DNA of 64,000 bases, taken from positions 310,001-374,000 of the forward strand of contig JAAKBF010000149.1 in assembly GCA_012656075.1 (NCBI GenBank), read 5' to 3'. The notes beneath the pieces were generated by a model that made no database searches, was not told the DNA's origin, and was given only the letters and a program-made list of their open reading frames with translations. Origin of the DNA: Phytophthora hibernalis (Eukaryota > Oomycota > Peronosporomycetes > Peronosporales > Peronosporaceae). Positions within the stretch are counted from its first letter, which is position 1. The number at the start of each line of letters is the position of its first letter. This document shows, piece by piece, positions 1 to 11,396 of the stretch. Both the position numbers and the translations under genes were made by a program.

Positions 1-1
1 T

Positions 2-715
2 GCCCGGAGCCCGGTGTACGAGCTGCTACTCGAGCGATATGCAGAAGCACGACAACTGTTCAGTCCTAACGAGCTGGTACCGCCTACGTTAGAACTGGTT
101 GAAAACCTGACTGAGAAGCTGGACATTCCGAAATTCCGTGTGCGCAGTGCGTTCCGCAAGTGCCACGAAGACCCGCTTGCTACCTTGCGCTACATCATGG
201 AGGGCCGTCATCTTGGCTTTATCTGCGACTCGTGTGGTGAAACAGATTTCACCGGAACACGATTTAACTGCGCTATCTGCATCGACTACGACTTATGCGC
301 CGCGTGCAATGGTAGGCATATTTGCTTGAGCGTGAACACTTTTCACGGTTGGACTAACTCTCTTGTTAATTCGAAAGCAGCACGATCTTGCGAAATCTCG
401 CATCGCTACGCAAACGTCGAAGGCAAGTGGCAGCGCGTGTACAATTTCAAGGACCACAAAACCTCGCACACGATGCGCAAGATGCTGCCGGTTTTTATGG
501 CTATGATCGCAAGCACGAGTGACAACAGCACGCTGTTGATGTCTGTTGCCGCCATTGCTGAAGCCAACCCTCGCTCCGTGTCAAGAAACAAGCAGGTGCT
601 TCGTGTGCTAATCTCATGTAATCTTTAGGTTCATTCATTTTCTTACAACGTACTTCGCGTCTCCCAGCGAATGACTCGACTCGGATCAGCTCCGTACCTG
701 TCAGGTCTAAATTAG
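2..715 (+). CDS. ZZ-type zinc finger protein (5' partial)
   Basis: The frame is open from the window edge with no ATG, so the gene starts upstream. A ZZ zinc finger begins with FICDSCGETDFTGTRFNC and continues CAICIDYDLCAAC. It is completed by splicing out bases 312-380 (69 nt, GT...AG), which brings CEISHRY next to the cysteine pairs and restores the C-x2-C...C-x2-C...H spacing. ZZ fingers bind zinc and usually recognise peptides or N-termini in ubiquitin and chromatin adaptors. The part before the finger, about 70 residues, is helical and not recognised. A second intron after SRNKQ (597-667) would give a short tail ending at 715; without it the frame stops at 628. The domain is secure. The overall function is unknown. 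Confidence 0.6.
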
Positions 716-1013
716 AACAGAATATCATCGTATGTACTTGATTGACGGTGATACCCACCTGATGTCTCCTTTCTTGTACTGGACATGACGAGTGTGCGGC
801 GCGGCCGGGAGCAGGACTGGGTTCTAGATACAGCCAGTGTCGAAATCCGTGCTGTCGCGGCCGACGAGGCCGAATTCGGGATACTGCTGATCTGCGGCTG
901 ACTGGGACTCGCGCTCGATTCTAGCAACACCCAAGACCCATCCCAAGACGCAAGAGAGAGAATCAGGCATCGCTAAGTAGATCCAGAAGAGTAGTTCGGC
1001 ATCCAGCGCTGCT

Positions 1014-3136
1014 TCAATGCCTTCCTCGTACGTACCCTTCGCTAAGTCGCGGCTCCGATCGGCGTCCTGACCTGCGCTTTTCCCGTTTGCTGCTTGACTC
1101 TCGTGACATTGATGCCGGCTCCTCCGTTCGCGTGTAGGAGAAGCCCTGGAACTCGTTCTTGGGAGACACCGCAAGCCGTTTATCCTGCTGCAAGAAACCA
1201 TGATCAGGCAATTCCTTCGTAAACTCACGGTCGAAGTTTTGGATGTCCGTCGGGCTGCGCACACGCGGCTTGAATGGGGGTTTAATGCCACGCTTCTCCA
1301 GCAACTTCCAGTCGATGGTAGAGAAGAACACGTGGTTCTTAATGTCTTCCACGCCAGCACCGGGGCGCGAGCCGATGCGGTACGTCGGGTCGCGCTCCAA
1401 CAGTGCCGAGATGAGGCTCTTGACTTCGGAACTCAGACCGAAGTGAGCAGGGAACTGAGCGGAGACTTCATGATCTTGGTGCACATCTGCTCGATATTGC
1501 GATCAAAGAAAGGCGGCCAACCCGTGAGCATCTCGTACATGAGAGTGCCAAGGCTCCACCAGTCGATAGCTTTGCCGTACTCTGTCTTCTTCTTGCGGCT
1601 AATGAGCATTTCAGGTGCAAGGTACTCGGGGTACCGCAAAAGTCTTGGCGCCTGAGAAGTCCGTGCAGTCCGTCTTGGAGAGACCAAAGTCGGTAAGTCG
1701 TACGTGACCTGTCTCGTCTAGAAGAATGTTCTCGGGCTTGAGGTCGCGGTAGATTATGTCACGCTCGTGCAAGTGACCAAGGGCGGCCACTAGCTCTGCG
1801 GCGTAAAAGCGCACCATAGCTTCCGAGAACGAGCGGAACTTCTTCAGATGGAAGAAGATCTCGCCTCCACAGCAATAGTCCGAGACCATCACGAGCTTGC
1901 TGGCGGTCTGGAACGAGTACTTGAGCCCGACAATGAACGGATGGTCGATGGAGCTCATGATGCGGCGTTCCATCATGGTGTGCCCCACCTGGTTGCGCTT
2001 CACCAACTCGGACTTGCGCAGCACTTTCATCGCGTAGATCTTGCCGTCTCCTCCGCGCTCCCGCGCCATGTAGACCTTTCCAAACGAGCCCTTCCCGAGC
2101 ATTTTCAGGATCTCAAAGTCTTGCATCGTCACGGACTGATTCCCTGCGTCCTCCGAGGCGAAGCTGGCGCTAAGCCGCGACGACGTCCCCAGAGCTGTGG
2201 ACGCGGACTGCACGTGCTTCGGGGCTGTCACCATATCCACGCCGCGCGCCTGTCCGTCCGTACTGTTGCCGTCCTCTTCCTCGTCGTCCACGGAGCTGCT
2301 GCCGCTGCTGAGGAACTGCACAACCTCAATCGGCCGCGGTCGTAGCGTCAGCACCGCGTTCATGTACGTCTCAATCGCTTCTCGACGTTGCTCGATCACA
2401 CGGAGCGACAACGACATGAAGAACTTCTTTGGAGGGAAATATAGTTTCCCCACCGTAGCGTATTTCCTCCTCAACGTCTTGTGCAGCTCTCGGAAGTGGC
2501 TGTACCTCTTCTCCGACACACGTACAGCTCCCGACTGGAAGTGCACGTACACCTGGAAGACAGTGTAGCGTTTCTTCGATCCATTATCTCGGTCTCGTCC
2601 GAGCACAAGTGCCCCCATGGAGCCTCCGTGTCCCCCTCGTCCATCTTTCCCGTTCCACGTCGAAGACCTGCCTGCTCCACTGGCCACAGGAGAGTTCCCT
2701 GCACTGTCAGCTCCCGCAGGAATGTGCAGTCTGTCAGCTCTGTCCGTCGTGAGCTTGGATTTCCACCGCGGGATCTCCACTTTCAGCACGTCGTCACCTG
2801 CAGGGGTGCGGCCGGGTACTCTGGATGGAGCTGCGCGCGGGGACTCACGTCTCGGCCTGTGGTGTGCAGGTTGCCATACTGGGAGCCGCGCGCAGGCGAC
2901 AGCGCTGAGCCTGAGGCGGATGACGCGTCGGAGCCCTGCACGTGCGTGAGCGAGTGGCGCATCTGCGCGCTCTTCTTGCCGTTGCTCTGGCGCTTCTTCT
3001 TGGCCGGCTGCGGCTCCTGGTACGACGCGCGCAGGTTGCCGCCGCTGATCTGCATCTGGTGCTGGAACGAGGCACTGAGGGCGCGCGCAGGGGGCGGCGT
3101 ACGACGCGCGCGCGGGTGCTCGTCGACCGCGGGCAT
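1014..3136 (-). CDS. PX-domain AGC-family serine/threonine kinase (SGK3-like layout)
   Basis: The N-terminus from MPAVDEHPRARRTP is basic and disordered. It is followed by a PX domain (phosphoinositide binding; VFQVYVHFQSG, RYSHFRELHKTL, KLYFPPKKFF) and an AGC kinase. Kinase motifs seen are GKGSFGKVYMAR (glycine loop), YAMKVLRK (ATP lysine), YRDLKPENILL (catalytic loop), LTDFGLSK (metal-binding DFG) and PEYLAPEML. The AGC tail ends with NEFQGFSYTR, which resembles the hydrophobic motif. PX plus AGC suggests an SGK3-like kinase recruited to PI3P-rich endosomes, which is inferred from the family. The reading frame breaks near 2803-2806, near 1628-1641 (two short losses around the activation-loop C-G-T) and near 1456-1461. 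Each break is a missing base, mostly in C, T or A runs, with conserved kinase sequence resuming immediately. Catalytic residues are intact, so I read the breaks as sequence error. Confidence 0.85.
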
Positions 3137-3816
3137 CGAGAAGAGAAGTCAGCAAGTAAAGTGCCGGACTGTAGGGGGACGTTGTCTCTTCGTGGCTTTG
3201 TACCGAGACTTGCGTTGAGTATGGTGGGAGTATATTTTTGTGTCGGGTACGGTAGAAAGGCTACTGTGCCCAGCTGTAATCAGGCGATCGGACGAAACGA
3301 CCAGCCTCAAGTTGGTTTTGGTGTTGGGATGGCTGCGAGTTGCAAGCCTTAGGTTTCTTGGTGTTGGACTTCGAGGATCGAATGGCAGCTATACTTTCTC
3401 GCCACAAATCGGCAGCGCAGTGCCATGTAGAAGTTGCAAGCCCTGGCCCCAGAAGCCCAACGTGGCATCACTGGCACCAACTCATTTCGATTCAGCCGAG
3501 CTTCCATTGACCGCAGCAGGGCTTTCGAAGCCTTGAGGCTTCCGAAGACAGTCGAGAGCGTAGCACTACACTGTAGCGTACAGTATCCAGTGCAATGCTG
3601 CGAATAAGATGCCTTGTCGTTTGACAAGAAACGGCGCGTCACGAGTGCAGTTTCGAGTTTCGTGTGACGTCAGTCCGCTGACGTACGTGGTACGGCGCCT
3701 CGGTCAAAGTCTCCATTGCACTATTCGCCACCTTCAACCTCGAGACAAAAATTCAAGTCTCCGCAGTTGGCAACCCGACTGCGCGAACACCGGTTTCTCC
3801 ATGACTTGCTCGCTCG
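3137..3816. other. intergenic, no gene recognised
   Basis: These 680 bases lie between the 5' end of the PX-AGC kinase gene and the 3' end of the aminotransferase gene, both on the minus strand. Short frames on both strands show no domain, splice pattern or conserved motif. The stretch presumably holds the kinase promoter. Confidence 0.5.
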
Positions 3817-5989
3817 TTAGAAGGCGCCGCCTAAGGCGCTGACCGTTGCTGGCGACGGCCGAGCTAGAGCCATCCACGCTGCCAGCTTCCGCATGGCGAT
3901 GTCGAGATTGGGGCAGACCGATTGAATGAAGCCCTCAATTGCCTCCAAAGACGGGTCATCTTGCTGCACGAAAGCAGGATAGGGATGAGTAAGTAGAATT
4001 TTCGGTGGCGAAGATGCACATTGAAGGAATTGCTTACCATGCTCTCGATGAGATACAGCGCGAGGTCGCCCTTGAAGTCCACGAACGCCAGCCGCGCGAA
4101 GAGTTCCTCCGGCACACGTCCGAAGGCTGAGCCCGGCAAGATGGCCACGCCCGTATCCTGCAACAGCTGCGCGCACAGCTGCTCATCAGTGGCGATGCCT
4201 CTCAGCGCGAGCGCCTTGCGGTGTCGACGAAAGCATGGGAACAGATAGAAGCCCGCCTCCGGGACCTGCACCTCGACATCCATCTTCTGAAGCTGGTACG
4301 AGAACCAGCGGCCGATGAGCTGCAGCGTCTTCTGACATTTGCGTTTGTACGATGCCAGCTCGACACAACTACAACCAGCAGAGAGAGCACAACAAGGCAA
4401 GATGTTAGAATCGGATCTGGTTGCTTTCTCGTGAGGATGTTGGATCGTGCTGCGTACTCAAGAACGAACGCCCGTCGAGCAGCGTGTTGGATAGGCGATG
4501 CAACTGATGTATACGTCTCGGACGCCATGACGAGCATACTACTGCGCAACCAGCCCATACTTGGCGGAAACAACCAGAAGCCCATGCGCCAACCACCAGC
4601 GCCGCACCATTTGCTCAATCCTCCTGAAACGATGGTTCCTTCTGGGTAGTACTTCGACAGCGACAGGTGTGTGCCGGAATGATGCAGCTCCGAGTAGATC
4701 TCGTCCGATACAACGAGGATCCGGTACTTCCTGGCAACTTGTGCTAGTGCCTCCAACTGGTGGCGAAACAACATGCGAATCAAAGTCAGATGGTTTATAC
4801 CTTCGCTCTACTGAAACCTCGGTAGACACACGAACCTCATCGGCCTGGTAAGCGCAGCCTGTTGGGTTTGATGGACTGTTCAGAATGAGAATCCGCGGAG
4901 CGTCTGACGATTGACGTATTATAACAATCCGGTGTCAGCAAAACCACAGTTGCTTAAATGTAGCTGTACGTACCTGGATCCTTCGCGCAATGCGCTTCAA
5001 GCACTTCTGGACGCAGCACGAAGTGATCTTCTGCATGAGCTGGCAACCACATCATGTTTCTTTACGAAGAATTCGATCAGACTGCGCCGCACTAACCAAA
5101 TGGACAAATTCAGGCACACACCTCCCAGCTATAGCTGCTTGCGGAGCGTAACTCGTGCAGCTTGGGTTGGGCAGCAGTAGGTCTCCATAATACACCGTTT
5201 GCAGGACGAACAGCAGCTCTTTGGTCCCAGGCCCCACCAACACATCGTCCCGCGAGTAGTCAATATGCAGTCGATCCGTCCCCCACGCAGCAATGTCGTC
5301 ACATAGCTCTGGTAGCCCCGCAACAGGCAAATAATCCCGCTGGTGCGAGTTCGCCCTGCAATAAAACAATCAATCATCCGCTTCAACATCCCCAAATCCA
5401 TCTTCAATCTCCACTCACCGTAGCTCATCAACAATGCACTGTGGGATGGGGAACGGCGACTGGCCCAACCCCAACTTGTATATGCACTTGCCCTCCCGGA
5501 TCATCTTGTTGCTCAGTTCATCCAACGCACTCCCGGCCGCCGTACACAGCATCCGAATCTTGCAATTGATGACCTTCCGCGGACCTAAATCCTCTCAAAC
5601 TCCGTCAAAACCCACTAAAAAACAGCAGCATTTAAGGCCAATTGCCCACCTTGACTCTGTGTCTCCATCTCCTCTGCAGATCGCTTGTGTCCTGTAACAT
5701 TAAACTGTTCTCGCTCTGTCTTTGCAGCGTCTTCTTTCACCTCCGCATAAACTTCTGCAGTTTCCTCGCCGCTCGTGTCGCTCTGAGCATTGCAATCAAC
5801 TGTCCCAGGTTCCGCCTTGACCTCCGACGCCACAGTCGACGCCTCCGACTCGCGGCGCTGCACGCGACGCTGCAGCGTCGTCCGGGGCACGTCGAACTTG
5901 CGTGCAGCCTCACGAAGCGACATGGCGCCGCTTGTGACGGCGTCAATCGCCGCCTCCAACTGCGTCGACGCAGCGGCTTGCCTCGCCAT
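3817..5989 (-). CDS. Pipsqueak-type HTH fused to class I/II PLP aminotransferase
   Basis: Exon 1 (5989-5650) starts MARQAAASTQLEAAID and encodes a psq-type helix-turn-helix (SLREAARKFDVPRTTLQRRV) followed by an acidic linker. Removing intron 5649-5585 keeps the frame into exon 2 (5584-5419), the start of an aminotransferase (YKLGLGQSPFPIP). The next intron splits an Arg codon cg|g and continues with QRDYLPVAGLPEL. Later exons carry GPGTKELLF, LILNSPSNPTGCAY, ILVVSDEIYSELHH and the PLP-lysine segment GGLSKWCGAGGWRMGFW. The last exons end with FYLFPCF, LPGSAFGRVPEE and ARLAFVDFKGD. Family knowledge: PLP-dependent amino-group transfer. The substrate is not evident. The HTH could make this a DNA-binding aminotransferase, similar in principle to bacterial MocR regulators, but that is inference. 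An alternative is two separate genes with the aminotransferase starting at an internal Met. Introns number about six. Confidence 0.8.
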
Positions 5990-6119
5990 GATTGTCAACA
6001 ATTTTAAAATGCAAGAATCAGAAATGACCCATTTTCTGATCCCATCTGAGTCCAAATTGAAGTGAAGCTGATACATGTAATCATTTAGTGGATTATTTTC
6101 TAATCTAATTCGGCGACGG
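5990..6119. promoter_or_regulatory. bidirectional promoter between aminotransferase and kinesin-13
   Basis: Only 130 bases separate the two divergent start codons. The interval is AT-rich and contains the 8-base palindrome TACATGTA at 6072-6079, which recurs elsewhere in the window. Promoter function is inferred from position. Confidence 0.45.
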
Positions 6120-8694
6120 ATGGCGTGGCGAGCGTCTAATGCGCGTGGAGGCGGCCGTAGCACGCCCTCTGTACCTCCACGCACCAAGCCGACGATGCAG
6201 GCTATTGCTGAGATCGAGAAGAACCGCGAAGACCGACGTCGCGCCATGGCGGCGGCCAAGCGAGAGCGAGAGCGGGAGAGTCAAATGAACGAGAAGATGG
6301 GCCACCCTGGCGACGTGGACTTCCAGCGCATGATCAAGGCCTTCAGAGAGCAGAACAAGGACCGCAACAGACCACACGTTGAAGCCGGGGACACCAAGAT
6401 CACCATCTGCGTGCGCAAGCGACCAGTGAACGCCAAAGAGGTCAAGAAGCACGACTACGACGCCGTCACGTGTCTCAACCCCATGGCTATTGTGCACTAC
6501 TGCAAGCTCAAGGTGGACGGCATCACCAAGTATTTGGACAGCAACGCCTTCAATTTCGACCATGTACGGAGGGTTTAGGGGGTGGAGGTTGGGAACTGAT
6601 GTTTTTGTGTGTTGTTAGACTTTTGATGAGAACGCGACGAATGAGAGTGTATACATGTGCACAGCTCAACCGCTGGTGAAGTTTGTGTTCCATGATGGAG
6701 GACACGCGACGGTGTTTGCGTACGGGCAGACGGGCAGTGGCAAGACGCACACGATGCAAGGCATCCAGAGCCAGATTGCGGCGGATGTGTTTGCCCAGGC
6801 CGACGACTTTGCGCGACGCGGGTATCCGTTGGATATCTGCGTGAGCTTCTTTGAGATTTACGGCGGTCGATGCCAGGACTTGCTGCATCGACAGGTGCTG
6901 ACGATTCGTGAAGATGGCGCAGGTGAAGTGCAGATTGTGGATTTGGAGGAGGTGCAACCGCAGAATACCGAGGAGCTGCTGCAAGTGATCAGCAAAGGTA
7001 ACAGTCTTCGCACGACGCATGCAACGGAGATGAACGATGTTTCATCGCGATCGCACTGCATCTGCCAGATCAATCTTCGGGAGAAAGAAACCGGGAAACT
7101 CCACGGCAAGTTGTCCTTGATCGATCTTGCGGGGAGTGAGCGTGGCGAAGATACAAAGAACCACAATCGCCAGCGACGATTAGAATCGGCGGAAATCAAT
7201 CGAAGCTTGCTGGCCTTGAAAGAGTGCTTTCGGTACGTTGAACACGGTATGAAAGGCAGCCGGGTGACTTGCTTTTTCTGATCATTTCGTTTGCGTTGAA
7301 TTTTGTGATGGATAGAGCGCTGGATAGTGGTGGTCGGGGCACTCATATCCCGTTTCGCGCAAGCAAGCTCACCCAAGTATTAAAAGACTCGTTTGTCAAC
7401 GCCAAAGCGAAGTACGCCATCTCGAAGATATCCAGCACTATGCAGCTATTCTAACTGATTGAATTCTGTTTGATAGGACGGTGATGATTGCCGCTGTCTC
7501 TCCGTGTGCTTCGTCCTCTGACCACACGGTCAATACTCTTCGCTATGCTGATCGGGTCAAAGAGAAGCGTGTTTCTGCAGATGCCTTTGAGGAGAGGAAT
7601 GCTGAATCTGATGCTGTGGGCGTCGAAGATATCCAATTTGAAGATGGTACGTGTGAGCTCGTCTGATCTCTGTGATGGGGTGTGGATATTGATAATGAGA
7701 TGCCGAAAACAGATCTTGACGGTGACGACTCGTATCCCAATCAAGATGGGAGTGACGAAGCCGAGGAGTTTGATGACGAAGAGGGGTATCAGCAAGTAGA
7801 AGAGGAGGAAGAGGAATATCAAGAAGAAGACGGTGATATCGATATGCTCGAAGGCAATGGTGAAAAGTGCAGGAGTGATGCTGATGGGGGTAATAGGGAT
7901 GTAGTGACAATTTCCTCACACCACGCGCGCGACATGAGCGACGACTTGAGCATTCTCCGCATTAACCGTCGGCGTAATTCGCGTACGTCGCTATCGTTTA
8001 CGATCGCCTTTTACCTGGTTCTAATTTATTTGTTTGCTATGGCTGCAGACAAAAGAAGTGGTGGTTCTGCCCAGGAAAGCGAATATTCAGAGGAAGCGTG
8101 GCAGGGAGTGGTAATGCTATGCTTGATCTCTAATTTAGATGTGCTGGATGCAATAGCAATTTTGACAAGAGTTTGTGTACTATGACAGGTTCAAACGTTG
8201 TATGAAGATCAGGAGAGTTTGCTCAGCACGCATATGAACGCAATTCAGGTTTGCTGCTCTGCAATAGTACTGCGCTACTCCGTGCCTCATGTGTTACTCA
8301 TTGATTTGTTCAGGAAAATGCGGAGCTGCTCACCGAGGAAGGTGCCATGTTGGCAGCTATTCAAAACGACGCCACTGGTGACTCGACGAGTATTGAGCAG
8401 TATGTTTCGCGTCTGGAAGAGGTGGGTTGCATATCGCTGTGTTGACAAAGTCATAGTATCTACGCATCTAACGATGACGTTTGCGTGTGCCAGATTCTTG
8501 CCCAAAAGGCCCAGACGATCAGTACTCTGAGACGGCAGCTTGCCACCTTTCGCCAGCGGTGTGAAGGCGAGGAGCAGAAAGCTGCCGAGACCCCACCAAA
8601 AAGGGTTTGCGCGCGGTGGTCGCTAGACTGTCAAACATTAGTGATGCTGTATATCTTCATTCCTAAGGCGAGATCACTAACGCAAATGCAATAG
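6120..8694 (+). CDS. kinesin-13 (MCAK/KIF2-type) motor
   Basis: The basic N-terminal neck (NREDRRRAMAAAKRERERE) precedes the motor core, which is the kinesin-13 order. Motor motifs are ICVRKRPVNAKE, KVDGITKYLDSNAFNFDH, the P-loop GQTGSGKTHTM, switch I NDVSSRSH and switch II LSLIDLAGSERG. They are followed by NRSLLALKECFRALDS and HIPFRASKLTQVLKDSF. Exons resolved: 6120-6563, 6619-7232, 7316-7411, 7477-7646 and 7713 onward. The tail is very acidic, then coiled coil (ENAELLTEEGAM, ILAQKAQTISTLRRQL). Kinesin-13s depolymerise microtubule ends during mitosis and in cilia. The C-terminal end is uncertain: stopping at 8694 reads through KRVCARWS, and a further intron could extend the gene to about 8810. 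It is divergent from the aminotransferase gene. Confidence 0.88.
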
Positions 8695-8917
8695 AGCTTT
8701 GCCTTCCCACCAAGCTCCACGGATTTTGGAGAGACCTACTTCATATATTACTTACACACACAAAAATTTATTACTTCCGCAGACCTATATATAATACGCA
8801 TGCGACCTAAATAAAAATTACCGTACCGGTATCTAAAATTGTGACAGGTAATTTACCGTCGCAAACTTTATCTTCTGTCGCTCGTAAGTAATATACTAGT
8901 ACATGTGAAGAGGCGAA

Positions 8918-11202
8918 ATGATGCAGCGAGGACTCCCGATCAAGCTCCTTACACGCGCCGTGGCGGCCACTAACCAGTTCGCTCGGCTCCCAGTGACCGT
9001 GGATGCCTCTCTTTATCGTATCGCAGCTCCTTCCAGCCAAGCGCTGCGGCCTCTGAGTGTCGTGGCTGACGCTGGCGACTCAGGTCCCAATAGATTCGCT
9101 GTGCTCGCTGGCGCTGCAGCTCTCGCTGGGGTTGTGGGAGTGAATGTGGACTCTACGCAATTGGAGGCAGCTCCAGACAAGAAACAGGAAAAGGTTGGAG
9201 GGATTTCCTATTGATGTAGTAGAAATATTGAGTAAATGCTCACTTGTGACTGTGTGCAGCATTTTGAGTACGCGGAAGCTGTGGATACCATTCGTCAGCA
9301 AGTGTCGGAGTTCCGTACGACACTGAAAAGCTCCGAGACGCGCATCCCGAAGGCTTTTCCGATCAAGAAGATCGGCATCTCGAGGATCCACGCGCCCAAC
9401 GGCGTGTCAACGATCCGGATCGAGTTTGCGTGTCCGACGTTCGTGGACCACGAAGCGATCCTTGGTCGCTTCTTGCTGAAATTGCAAAAGGCGTCGGTGT
9501 CTGGCTCCAAGCAGTCGGTCGAGGTGATGCCGCTAGATACCACTGCTAAGAAGTCGGTGGTGGAGGCCTACGAACAGCCTGCTGTGGCGTACTTGTACGC
9601 AAACGGCTCTGGTTCGTTCCAGTTCTTGCGTGATACGTCTTCACTGCAAGCGACGTCCAAGTTTGTTTTCTACAAGGATGAATTTCTGACGCAAGGCGAG
9701 ATCGACGCTGTTGTTAGTGCCTACAAGGAGATTTACTCGTACGCGAACGTGAACGCCTTCTTCCGTCATGACCTTGAGCAGCGGCGTAGGAACGCACTTG
9801 TTGGACGTGGAAGAAATCCAACCACAGCTACGACCGCAGCCCCTGGTAGCAAGGTCCGCTTAATGTTCGTGTTGCTTTTTCTTTTGTTACGATGAGTAAC
9901 TCTATGATGCACTTCGGTTGCAGGAAGAGGCAATTCAGCAGCTTCAAGGGCTTGGCATTGACGTCTTCGAGCCCACAGAAAGCGAAGTCGGCCTAACCTG
10001 GGACAGTCTGGTATGTATTTGCTGAGAAAAGGTAAAAAGCAGAAGCAGAATACCAATGATGAACTCTTGGCTATATTTTCTTATGGTTAGGCTGGATACG
10101 AAGACGTCAAGCTCGAGATCGAAGACACAGTTGTGCTGGCGCTTCAGAATCCAGAGCTGTATGAGCGCATTGCGCAGAAAACCCGCTGCCGCTATGAGAG
10201 CAACCGTCCACGCGCTGTTTTGTTTGAAGGCCCTCCGGGCACCGGTAAAACGTTAAGTGCTCGTATCATCGCGCAGCAGGCTGGGATTCCAATGATCCAT
10301 ATCCCAATTGAGAGTGTGGTGTCCAAGTGGTACGGCGACAGCGAAAAAAAATGTCTGCAATCTTTGACGCATGCGAGAAGCTCGATGGCGCCATTATTTT
10401 CATTGACGAGGTGCGTATCCCCATTTGCTGATGTTTTAGAGTTCTTTGAAGTAGTACATCGTTAATTACTGACACTTCATAAATTGCTACCTGCAATAGA
10501 TTGATGCACTCGCTGGAGACCGTTCTGGCGGCACAATGCACGAGGCTTCGCGTCGAATTTTGTCTGTTCTACTGCAAAAAGTGGAAGGTTTTGCATCTGC
10601 TAAGAAGACGACGGTTGTGTGCGCTACGAACCGGTATGTGCATTATCAAAGTTTAGATAACCAACTTCTGTGCATTGAGAGGTTGCTAAACTGTTCAATG
10701 CTGCAGAAAGCAGGATTTGGATGCCGCATTGATCAGCCGCTTTGATCTTTGCATTCGCTACAACCTTCCTGATGAGAAAACCCGCCGCGCTGTGTTTGCT
10801 CGGTAAGCTTCTGCAATGAAGATATTGGGGCTTGACAAGCAACTGATAGACTGTGTTTTGGCTTTCCTATGTCTGTAGCTACGCTAAGCAACTCTCCGGC
10901 GGGGAGCTCTCGCAGCTGGCCGCTGTCTCGCCGCAGCTTTCATGCAGAGATATCAAAGAGGTGGCTTAACTCTTTATCTTGTTGTACTCACTGTGACTCT
11001 GACTTTGTGAATTTGTCGTTTACGCTTTGTGCGTTTGTTCTTCCAGATTTGTGAGTATGCAGAGCGAAAATGGGCCTCGAAGGTCTTGAAGAAAGAAGAA
11101 ACGACAGACCTACCTACCCTACGAACGTACATGGAGGCTATAAAGACGCACATCCGTGGAGTATCCAGTCATGGCTCTCCGCCTGACGTGTACGAGGCAT
11201 AA
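8918..11202 (+). CDS. mitochondrial AAA+ ATPase
   Basis: The N-terminus MMQRGLPIKLLTRAV is basic and free of acids, like a mitochondrial presequence, and a short hydrophobic stretch (FAVLAGAAALAGVVGV) follows. A central region of unknown fold (HFEYAEAVDTIRQQ...) leads to one AAA module: GYEDVKLEIEDTV, Walker A EGPPGTGKT, pore-type SKWYGDSEKK, Walker B IIFIDE followed by IDALAGDRSG, sensor 1 VVCATNR and the arginine finger in ALISRFD. It ends at DVYEA. Introns follow EKKQEK-type lysines, GSK, DSL, IDE, NR, FAR and KE. One A is missing from the A run at 10344-10351; the read frame switches there from EKK to SAIFDACEKLDG. Family knowledge indicates ATP-driven protein remodelling. The substrate is unknown. 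Organelle targeting is an inference from the presequence. Confidence 0.8.
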
Positions 11203-11396
11203 AAACAACTGGGAAGTACTTCGAAGTAAATTGCACGCTGTTTGCCTAGTTCGATAGGCCGCCATCCTGTCGGGTGCACTGGCTACCCGCCAATCTTTGA
11301 TAGGGAGCTTTTGCCTAGCATTGTTTGGTATTGCGTGTCGAGGTTGTTGCCCAACCTTTCAATAAGGGGTCGCTGTGCTCTGCACATGGTCACGAG

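Noticed and set aside
1628..1641. Programmed frameshifting in the kinase activation loop
   Set aside because: Two separate one-base losses in homopolymers explain the change better, and similar losses occur in unrelated genes across the window.
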